The notes beneath the pieces were generated by a model, which did no database searches, was not told where the DNA came from, and saw nothing but the letters and a program-made list of their open reading frames with translations. This document shows positions 1 through 5,517 of a stretch of DNA of 6,732 nt, piece after piece (the stretch's first letter is position 1; each line of letters begins with the position of its first letter). The position numbers were made by a program, and so were the translations under genes. The stretch is taken from the NCBI GenBank assembly GCA_003225615.1, contig QIAS01000157.1, positions 17,316-24,047 on the forward strand, read 5' to 3'. The stretch comes from Acidobacteriota bacterium (GTDB taxonomy: Bacteria > Acidobacteriota > Terriglobia > Terriglobales > Acidobacteriaceae).

Positions 1-918
1 GATGCGTATTGCATGGTGATCGACGGAGAGGGCTGGCACCGCGGAGTCATAGGCATTACCGCAACCAGGGTAGTCGAGCGCTATGGCCGTCCCACGCTGG
101 TCATCGCGCGCGATGGGGAAGAAGCGCACGGATCAGGCCGCTCCATTCGGGCCTTTCATCTGCTCGATGCCATTGAATCCTGCCGCGATGTTTTTAGCCG
201 CTACGGCGGACACAGCCACGCGGTGGGTTTCTCATTACCAACCGCGCGCATTCCGGAACTGCGCGCGCATCTTGAAACCTACGCTGGGGCGCGCCTTACA
301 CCTGCCGACTTTGCACCAGGCATCGATCTCGACGCCGAACTTCCATTGGACCAGGTCACGCCCGAACTGTTCGAAGCACTGCGCCGCCTTGAACCTTTCG
401 GGCAAGGAAATCCGGAACCTGTGTTCGCTGCCCATGCGGTGCGTATGATGGCGCCGCCTAGAGTCCTGAAGGATAAACACGTAAAGCTCAAGCTGGCCGC
501 AGCCAAGATGCCACCGCCGATTCTGTCCTCGTCAGATTGTCTTGATGGTACGCATGAGGACGGCGAAGGACCAAGCGCGGCCGCGATTCTCGTGACGCCG
601 CATTGCCATCCGGATGCCGCCGCTTTTCGGCGCGAAGAAATCAGAGCAGCCGCTGAAAGCCGCGAACTGAAGACTGAGAAACCCAGTTGGCGACGTGCCA
701 TCACTTTCGATGCCCTCGCCTGGCGGATGGCCGAACGGATGGAACAAGAAAAACTCATTGCGGGGGATACTCTCGACATCGCCTTCACCATCGGCCACAA
801 CGATCATCCCGAATTCGGTGGACTTGAACTGACCCTATGTGACTTCAAAACAGGCAACGAACGCTCCAAGCAAAACGAACCCGAGGCCACAAAGGTCCAC
901 ACGGCCCCGTCTGCCTGA
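1..918 (+). CDS. recJ: Single-stranded-DNA exonuclease RecJ, C-terminal part (5' end outside window)
   Basis: RecJ degrades single-stranded DNA 5' to 3' in recombination and repair, in the cytoplasm. The reading frame is open from base 1, so the catalytic DHH domain lies upstream of the window and about 305 residues remain. Visible, counted from the Met at base 13: the DHHA1 domain with GWHRGVIGI (7-15), the GSGRSI motif (40-45) and the glycine/histidine motif GGHSHAVGF (65-73); then the RecJ OB-fold region with LEPFGQGNPEPVF (126-138) and HVKLKL (156-161). The fold resumes at FDALAWRMAERM (232-243) and ends with LELTLCDFK (271-279). Between HVKLKL and FDALAW lie about 65 extra residues where typical RecJ proteins have only a short turn. 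The stop is TGA at 916-918. The next gene has its own promoter candidate, so it is probably not in the same operon. The family call is secure; which RecJ paralogue this is cannot be told from the fragment. Confidence 0.93.
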   Translation, partial: DAYCMVIDGEGWHRGVIGITATRVVERYGRPTLVIARDGEEAHGSGRSIRAFHLLDAIESCRDVFSRYGGHSHAVGFSLPTARIPELRAHLETYAGARLTPADFAPGIDLDAELPLDQVTPELFEALRRLEPFGQGNPEPVFAAHAVRMMAPPRVLKDKHVKLKLAAAKMPPPILSSSDCLDGTHEDGEGPSAAAILVTPHCHPDAAAFRREEIRAAAESRELKTEKPSWRRAITFDALAWRMAERMEQEKLIAGDTLDIAFTIGHNDHPEFGGLELTLCDFKTGNERSKQNEPEATKVHTAPSA

Positions 919-1002
919 AGCGGCGTGACTAGGCGGCGCATTAGCAGCAAGTGGAAGAACATTAGCCTCTAGCACTTCGCTCTCAACACTTAAATCCACC
1001 GC

Positions 1003-1031
1003 TTTACACGAAACGTTCGCAAAGTTATATT
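1003..1031 (+). promoter_or_regulatory. Sigma-70-type promoter for the RDD-family gene
   Basis: A -35 box TTTACA (1003-1008, 5 of 6 to TTGACA) and a -10 box TATATT (1026-1031, 5 of 6 to TATAAT) are separated by exactly 17 bases, which is a close match in GC-rich surroundings. A transcript would normally begin around 1037-1042, directly at or a few bases before the GTG start at 1042. This is a prediction from sequence only. Confidence 0.55.
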
Positions 1032-1041
1032 CACCGGAACC

Positions 1042-1668
1042 GTGCTTACTGCGTCCATCTACTGCAACAAGTGTGGTGCCCAGAACGCTGCGGGAGTGCA
1101 GTTCTGCTCGCAATGCGGGGCACCCTTTGCGCCGTCCCCAGTGACCATTCCCACTACCAATCAAGTTCCGGTCGGCTCTTATTCATCCCCGGCCTATGCC
1201 TCCGCGCCCACGCGGATGGTGCAATACGGTGGATTCTGGATTCGGTTCCTCGCTTTTATCATCGATCTGATTGTGGTCCAGATCATCGTATTCCCCGTCT
1301 CTCTGATCTTCATGACCCTGGCAGGCATCACGGGCGCCATGGGTGGCGCCGACCGGAATGTGCTGTTCGGAGGCGTGTGGATGATGGCTTTCACGATTCG
1401 GGCAATCTTCGGCGGGGCAGCGAACTGGATTTATGAAGCGGCCCTGGAAAGCTCGGCGAGACAGGCTACGCTAGGCAAAATGGCTCTGGGACTGAAAGTC
1501 ACAGATCTCTACGCCAATCGAATTTCTTTCGCTCGCGCCACCGGCCGGCATTTCGCCAAGTATCTCTCGGGTTTCATTTTTATGATCGGCTACATCATGG
1601 TCGGGTTCACCGAGCGCAAACAGGCTCTGCACGACATAATCGCCGGCACACTTGTAATACGCACGTAG
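1042..1668 (+). CDS. Zinc-ribbon domain plus RDD-family membrane protein
   Basis: A 208-residue inner-membrane protein. The N-terminus holds a short zinc ribbon with two CxxC pairs (C8/C11 and C22/C25) that should bind one Zn. A Pro/Ser/Thr-rich linker (about 30-55) leads to the RDD domain: the first helix FWIRFLAFIIDLIVV (65-79) carries the conserved Arg68 and Asp75, further hydrophobic segments lie near 80-97, 108-130 and 174-189, and the third signature Asp is D198 in ALHDIIAGTLVIR. LGKMALGLKV (144-153) is also typical of the family. RDD proteins have no settled common function; transport roles have been suggested, and I do not assign one. The start is taken as GTG at 1042 because an in-frame stop (991-993) lies upstream and no other standard start codon precedes the first cysteine. 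There is no good Shine-Dalgarno (GGA at 1036-1038 is too close), which fits the leaderless reading of the promoter. The gene converges on the minus-strand gene downstream. Confidence 0.9.
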   Translation: MLTASIYCNKCGAQNAAGVQFCSQCGAPFAPSPVTIPTTNQVPVGSYSSPAYASAPTRMVQYGGFWIRFLAFIIDLIVVQIIVFPVSLIFMTLAGITGAMGGADRNVLFGGVWMMAFTIRAIFGGAANWIYEAALESSARQATLGKMALGLKVTDLYANRISFARATGRHFAKYLSGFIFMIGYIMVGFTERKQALHDIIAGTLVIRT

Positions 1669-1784
1669 CCCGCACGGGCACTCACTTCAAAGCTCGCCCG
1701 CTGCTTCCCCGAGAAAGGGAAGGAGAGTACTCTCAGGCTGGGCTGCACGAATCATCTCGCGCGGCGGTCACCGCCGAAAACGGC
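1668..1784. other. Convergent intergenic gap with several small hairpins
   Basis: This is the space between the RDD gene (plus) and the exported-protein gene (minus). It holds GCCC-GCAC-GGGC (1668-1679, starting at the last base of the RDD stop), CTTCCC/GGGAAG (1704-1709 with 1717-1722), the perfect palindrome GAGAGTACTCTC (1723-1734), CGGCGG-TCA-CCGCCG (1762-1776) and the overlapping GCCG-AAAA-CGGC (1773-1784). The last two share bases and cannot form together. The position fits transcription ends for both genes, but none of the stems is followed by a T-run, so classical intrinsic terminators are not supported. Confidence 0.3.
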
Positions 1785-2198
1785 CTAAGATTGGGCCTGT
1801 ACGGTGGTTTTCAGGAGCGGCGGTCCGGTCGGGTGATCCACGTTCGCCGAGTCCTCTGCGGTTATGAACAGGTCAAAGGTCTGATGCGGCGTAGTAGCGC
1901 GAAAGCTGCCTTCCAATTGGTCATTCACGGTAAGAACGCCGGCATTGATGGGGTCCTTCCCGCGCGGCTGAATCCACACCACATATACGGACTTGCTGGG
2001 CGTGAGCGAATTCGGACGCGCCAGATGTTTGGTATCAATGTGGAATTTAATGTTGCCGTTCTTATCGTGTAAGAAATTAACCTTGCCGGTCGCCGCGGGA
2101 ACGCTGGGATCGGCAATCAGCGGGACTTCTCCTGCGAAAGCTATCCCGATCAGAGTGCACACCATAAGAATCCCCGCCGCTATGGATATGGGCTTCAT
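1785..2198 (-). CDS. Small exported protein of unknown function
   Basis: 137 residues. I do not recognise a named family. The N-terminus is a clear Sec signal peptide: MKPIS, a hydrophobic core to about residue 19, then the cleavage motif A20-F21-A22, probably cut before G23. C14 does not sit in a convincing lipobox, so a soluble periplasmic or secreted product is more likely than a lipoprotein. The mature part (about 115 residues) alternates short polar and hydrophobic stretches, for example KVNFLHDKNGNIKFHID, SVYVVWIQPRG and FDLFITAED, which suggests an all-beta, Ig-like sandwich (inference). The YVVW...G.L pattern followed by a TFDLFITAE stretch recalls small uncharacterised exported proteins I associate with Acidobacteriota; I cannot check this here. 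The start at 2198 is fixed by an AGGAGG ribosome site 7 bases upstream and by the signal peptide, although the frame stays open further upstream. The gene is divergent from the lpt operon. Confidence 0.82.
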   Translation of the reverse strand: MKPISIAAGILMVCTLIGIAFAGEVPLIADPSVPAATGKVNFLHDKNGNIKFHIDTKHLARPNSLTPSKSVYVVWIQPRGKDPINAGVLTVNDQLEGSFRATTPHQTFDLFITAEDSANVDHPTGPPLLKTTVQAQS

Positions 2199-2205
2199 GC
2201 TAGTA

Positions 2206-2211
2206 CCTCCT
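2206..2211 (-). promoter_or_regulatory. Strong Shine-Dalgarno of the exported-protein gene
   Basis: On the minus strand AGGAGG lies 7 bases before the ATG at 2198-2196. It is the best ribosome site in the window, and it decides the start against the longer frame that runs on to 2459. Confidence 0.8.
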
Positions 2212-2354
2212 GCGAGCGCGACTTTGATGACGCAATCACCCTCGGAGGTTGTGTATGGCAGGCTGCCTCGGCCCCAGACAAGCGCCAGGTTGATAAGGCG
2301 GATAGGGTATCTGTTCAGCGGCTGTCGGACTATCCGGTAGACTATTAAGTAGAA
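2212..2354. promoter_or_regulatory. Divergent intergenic region between the exported-protein gene and the lpt operon
   Basis: Start signals for both genes should lie here, but I find no convincing -35/-10 pair for either direction. Visible structure: the 7-base inverted repeat CGGATAG (2299-2305) and CTATCCG (2330-2336), and a direct repeat GACTAT (2328-2333 and 2340-2345). Both sit in the last 60 bases before the lpt start codon, in what is probably the mRNA leader. The site before the ATG at 2355 (AAGTAGAA) is at best a weak Shine-Dalgarno. Confidence 0.35.
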
Positions 2355-4694
2355 ATGCCCATCCATATTCCCCGCCTTCGCCGCTGGTTTGCCGTCGCGG
2401 CCATGGGACTCTCCATGGTCGTCGTAGGCATGTACTTGTATGCGCGCTGGCGGGTGCACAATGCGCTGAAGGACGTGCCCAACAAGCTGGGCATCGAAGT
2501 GCAGCAGAGCACGGACAACTTTACAATTTCCAAGTCCGACCAGGGGCGCACCATATTTACCCTGCGGGCTTCAAAGGCGGTGCAATACAAGCAGGGAGGA
2601 CGGGCGGAATTGCATGACGTCAGCATCATTCTTTATGGCCGCGATTCCAGCCGCTTTGACCAGATTTATGGAGCCGACTTCGAATATGATCCGCGATCTG
2701 GCGACGTCAATGCCAAAGGCGAAGTTCAAATAGATCTCGAAGCCAATCCCCAGGGCCTCACTAATCCCGACCAGGCACTGCCGAAGGAATTGAAGAATCC
2801 CATTCACCTGAAGACCAGCGGGCTGGTGTTTAACCAGAAAACCGGCAATGCGTACACTACGCAAAAAGTCGAGTTCCGTGTGCCGCAGGCGACGGGCTCG
2901 GCATTAGGAGTGAATTACGTTGCGAAGCAGAATGCGCTGACATTGGTATCCCAGGTAGAAATGCAGGTGAGCGGACCAATTCCGGCGCAGGTTACGGCCT
3001 CTCGCGGAGTCATCACCAGGGAGCCCCGCCGGTTTGTACTTGATCAGCCGCGCATCACGCGTCCTGCACAAAGGTTGGAAGCGGAACAAGCCACCCTGTT
3101 TCTACGCACTGATAATACGGTGGAGCGAATCGTTGCTTCCGGCAATTTGCGGGCTGACACGGCAGGAGCTTCCGACATGCATCTGCGCGCCGCAAAAGGG
3201 GAGGTGCTGCTGCGTTCCGAGCGCAATGCGTTGCGAACGGCAATTCTTTCCGGCGATGTGCAGATTGATTCAAATAACAAGCAGCCTATGCTCGCAAACG
3301 CGGGCAGCATGGTGCTGTACTTTTCCGGCAAGAACCAGCTGAATAAAATTCACGCTCAACAAGGTGTGAAACTGGCGCAGCATTCTGCCCCGTCAAGTGC
3401 GGGGGCGCCTGCTTTGGTCTCCGACGCGCAGGATATCGAAATCACCGCGCCAACCATGGATTTCTTCGTCTCCGACGGCCGGCATCTCGACCGTGGGCAA
3501 ACCAGCGGTGATGCCCGGATTGCAATTCTTCAAGGCGCAGGCCAACGGACACTGGTCACTGCAGGCCGTTTTCAAGCGAAGTTCGGGGTCGCCGCCGGTC
3601 GTACGCAACTGGTCTCACTGCATGGCGCTCCCGATGCGAAGGTTCTCACTACCGTCCTGGGGCAACCGGATCGAGTCAGCACCAGCAGCACGCTAGATGT
3701 TGCTTTTCGTCACGCAGGTGGAATCGATTCCATCCTGCAGCAGGGGAACGTCGCCTATGTGGATGGCGAGCGCAAAGCCTGGGCTAACACGGCCCGCTAT
3801 ACGCCTGTGGACCAGATGCTCGTCATGACAGGCTCTCCCCGCGTGGTGGAAAGCGGGATGACCACAACGGCCCGTACTATGCGGATTCATCGCGCCACCG
3901 GCGACGCGCTGGCCGAAGGCGACGTGAAGAGCACTTACAGCCAACTCACAGAGCAGCCCAATGGCGCTCTGCTGGCCTCCGCTAGTCCCATCCATGTGAC
4001 TAGCCGCAGCATGACCGCGCGTCGCAGTCCCGCCCGCGCGGTTTACGCGGGCAACGCGCGTTTGTGGCAGGACGCCAATATTGTGGAAGCGCCCACGATC
4101 GAGTTTGATCGCGACCATCGCACCATCACAGCCCAGGGAACCGCAGCGCAGCCCGTCTCCACGGTGTTGATTGAAATGAACAACACGCAGGCCAGTAAGC
4201 CGCAAATCACCAACTCTACCGGCAAAAACAGAGCGAGTAAGTCGACTCCAGTGACGATCACGTCTGCTCGTCTCACGTACACCGACAATGAGCGACGCGT
4301 GCACCTGGAAGGCGGAGTGGTAGCGCAGGGGGCGGACATTACTATCAACTCAAATCAGATGGACGCCTACCTCGCGCCCCGCAAGCAGAGTTCAGCAACA
4401 CAGGCTCCCGGCATACAGAGTTCGATAGCATCCGCTGCGGCACAACTGGATCGTATTGTTGCCGCGGGCAACGTTATCATCCAGCAACCGTCCCGCCGGG
4501 CGACCGGAGAGAAGCTGATTTATACGTCTGCAGAGGACAAATTCGTCCTGACCGGCGGGCCGCCTAGCATTTTTGATGCCGAACATGGCAAGATTACCGG
4601 CGATTCGTTGACTTTCTATAATCGCGATGATAGGGTCTTGGTGGAAGGCGGGAACTCCTCCCCAACTGTAACCCAGACGCGAGTGGCACGTTAA
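2355..4694 (+). CDS. lptC: LPS-export bridge protein: LptC-like domain followed by multiple OstA/LptA-like repeats
   Basis: A 779-residue inner-membrane-anchored periplasmic protein. It has a basic start (RLRR, 7-10), one membrane helix (about 11-30), then an LptC-like domain (about 50-205). Past this the chain is a long beta-strand array with the OstA/LptA pattern of a hydrophobic strand, a Gly and a short turn, seen at G263, G300, G337, G424, G464, G522, G566, G653/654, G705 and G765. The last part, LTGGPPSIF...ITGDSLTFYNRDDRVLVEGG (about 732-766), is typical of an LptA C-terminus. In E. coli LptC (191 residues) and LptA (185 residues) are separate and LptA bridges the periplasm. Here no separate lptA lies before lptB, so this chain may serve as both anchor and bridge (inference). 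The Ser/Thr/Lys-rich stretch 611-632 looks like a linker. The TAA stop abuts the ATG of lptB. The ATG at 2355 is chosen because it gives the positive-inside anchor; a later Met at residue 17 would cut into the helix. The family is secure; the exact domain borders are estimates. Confidence 0.88.
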   Translation: MPIHIPRLRRWFAVAAMGLSMVVVGMYLYARWRVHNALKDVPNKLGIEVQQSTDNFTISKSDQGRTIFTLRASKAVQYKQGGRAELHDVSIILYGRDSSRFDQIYGADFEYDPRSGDVNAKGEVQIDLEANPQGLTNPDQALPKELKNPIHLKTSGLVFNQKTGNAYTTQKVEFRVPQATGSALGVNYVAKQNALTLVSQVEMQVSGPIPAQVTASRGVITREPRRFVLDQPRITRPAQRLEAEQATLFLRTDNTVERIVASGNLRADTAGASDMHLRAAKGEVLLRSERNALRTAILSGDVQIDSNNKQPMLANAGSMVLYFSGKNQLNKIHAQQGVKLAQHSAPSSAGAPALVSDAQDIEITAPTMDFFVSDGRHLDRGQTSGDARIAILQGAGQRTLVTAGRFQAKFGVAAGRTQLVSLHGAPDAKVLTTVLGQPDRVSTSSTLDVAFRHAGGIDSILQQGNVAYVDGERKAWANTARYTPVDQMLVMTGSPRVVESGMTTTARTMRIHRATGDALAEGDVKSTYSQLTEQPNGALLASASPIHVTSRSMTARRSPARAVYAGNARLWQDANIVEAPTIEFDRDHRTITAQGTAAQPVSTVLIEMNNTQASKPQITNSTGKNRASKSTPVTITSARLTYTDNERRVHLEGGVVAQGADITINSNQMDAYLAPRKQSSATQAPGIQSSIASAAAQLDRIVAAGNVIIQQPSRRATGEKLIYTSAEDKFVLTGGPPSIFDAEHGKITGDSLTFYNRDDRVLVEGGNSSPTVTQTRVAR

Positions 4695-4699
4695 ATGCA
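4684..4699 (+). promoter_or_regulatory. Sigma-54-like -24/-12 element across the lptC/lptB junction
   Basis: TGGCACG (4684-4690), four bases, then ATGCA (4695-4699). Against the consensus TGGCACG-N4-TTGCW this matches 11 of 12 defined positions with the exact spacing; the only miss is the first T of the -12 box. The other TGGCA words I inspected on the plus strand lack a -12 partner. A start about 12 bases downstream of the -12 GC would fall inside the first codons of lptB, so such a transcript would lead towards rpoN rather than make LptB. Chance origin is possible because the bases also encode the end of one protein and the start of the next. Confidence 0.35.
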
Positions 4700-5423
4700 T
4701 ACTCTGGCCACGGACGAAATCGGCAAATCCTACCGGGGCCGGCGAGTTGTAAACGGGGTCAGCCTGCGCGTTGGTCAGGGCGAAGTTGTTGGTTTACTTG
4801 GGCCTAACGGCGCCGGCAAGACTACCTCCTTCTACGCAATTGTTGGCCTGATACCCCCTGATACAGGCCGCGTACTAATAGATGATCACGACATTACCGA
4901 CGTGCCTATGTACCTGCGGGCACGCCAGTATGGCATCAGCTACCTCCCTCAGGAAGCCTCAGTATTCCGCAAGCTCACGGTCGAGGAAAATATCCTCGCG
5001 GTGCTCGAGGCGCAGCCGATTTCCTGGCACGAGCGCCGGGAAAAGATGGAGAAGTTGATTGACCAGTTAGGTTTAGAGCATATTCGCCAGAACCGCGGGT
5101 ATGCTCTGTCGGGCGGTGAGCGCCGGCGTGTGGAAATCGCGCGCTGTCTGTGCATAAACCCGACTTTTATTCTGTTGGACGAGCCATTTTCCGGGATTGA
5201 CCCGATTGCTGTTCTGGACCTGCAGAAGATTATTTTTGATTTGAAGGCCAGTGGCATCGGCATCCTGATTACGGATCACAACGTGCGCGAGACGCTCTCG
5301 GTTACTGATCGCGCCTACATTATTAACGAGGGACGCATTTTTCGCTCAGGAACGCCGGAACAGTTGGGCAGCGATCCCGAAGTCCGGCGTGTGTATCTGG
5401 GCGAGAGCTTCTCGCTGGTGTGA
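4695..5423 (+). CDS. lptB: LPS export ABC transporter ATP-binding protein LptB
   Basis: The cytoplasmic ATPase that powers LPS extraction from the inner membrane with LptF/LptG (not in this window). At 242 residues it matches the family length of about 240. All ABC motifs are intact: Walker A GPNGAGKT (36-43), Q-loop LPQE with Q86, signature LSGGE (138-142), Walker B FILLDEP (158-164) with catalytic E163, and H-loop H195 in [10 protein letters not shown], the form typical of LptB. The N-terminus, TL...KSYRGRRVV (3-19), aligns without gaps with the start of E. coli LptB as I recall it, which supports the ATG at 4695. That ATG follows directly on the TAA of the preceding gene, with only a poor ribosome site (GAGTGG, 4681-4686), so translation is probably coupled to the upstream gene. 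rpoN follows after 94 bases containing an inverted repeat. Confidence 0.97.
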   Translation: MHTLATDEIGKSYRGRRVVNGVSLRVGQGEVVGLLGPNGAGKTTSFYAIVGLIPPDTGRVLIDDHDITDVPMYLRARQYGISYLPQEASVFRKLTVEENILAVLEAQPISWHERREKMEKLIDQLGLEHIRQNRGYALSGGERRRVEIARCLCINPTFILLDEPFSGIDPIAVLDLQKIIFDLKASGIGILITDHNVRETLSVTDRAYIINEGRIFRSGTPEQLGSDPEVRRVYLGESFSLV

Positions 5424-5429
5424 AAGAGC

Positions 5430-5507
5430 AGTAGCTGGGAGCTAGTAGCTTGGGTCCAACGAGCGCGCTCTACGACTACTGCTGCTAGCTACCAACTACT
5501 AGCTACT
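5430..5507. repeat. Imperfect inverted repeat built of TAGCT/AGCTA words between lptB and rpoN
   Basis: Arms 5430-5450 and 5487-5507 (21 bases each) pair with 17 Watson-Crick pairs, one G-T pair and three mismatches. The 36-base loop contains a further small hairpin TTGG-GT-CCAA (5450-5459, which borrows the last base of the left arm) and the perfect palindrome GAGCGCGCTC (5461-5470). The short words TAGCT (four times) and AGCTA (three times) are packed into these 78 bases, unlike the coding sequence on either side. It starts 6 bases after the lptB stop and ends 10 bases before the rpoN ATG. It may be a dispersed REP-like element or a local RNA structure; the sequence alone cannot separate these. 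Confidence 0.75.
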
Positions 5508-5517
5508 AATTATTGTT

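Noticed and set aside
279..800. 173-codon minus-strand open frame opposite recJ
   Set aside because: It is a shadow of recJ; Ser/Ala/Arg-rich with no family motif.
1704..1722. CTTCCC/GGGAAG stem after the RDD gene as an intrinsic terminator
   Set aside because: The stem is only 6 bases and is not followed by a T-run on either strand.
2290..2313. TTGATA with TATCTG as a sigma-70 promoter for the lpt operon
   Set aside because: The two boxes are only about 12 bases apart, too short for a functional spacer, and no other -10 fits.
2199..2459. N-terminal extension of the minus-strand exported protein, using a start at 2459
   Set aside because: It would overlap the start of the lptC-like gene and bury the signal peptide inside the protein. 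The ATG at 2198 has a near-perfect ribosome site, so the extension is only an open frame.
3693..4304. 203-codon minus-strand open frame inside the lptC-like gene
   Set aside because: It lies fully opposite a well-supported gene, its residue pattern is Arg/His/Gly-rich as expected for a shadow frame in GC-rich DNA, and it has no recognisable motif.
5025..5031. Second TGGCACG word inside lptB as a sigma-54 -24 box
   Set aside because: The bases at the -12 position (5036-5040, CCGGG) do not fit TTGCW.
5504..5516. AT-rich TACTAATTATTGT before rpoN as a -10 box of a leaderless rpoN promoter
   Set aside because: The best hexamers match the -10 consensus poorly, and there is no -35 at a proper distance.
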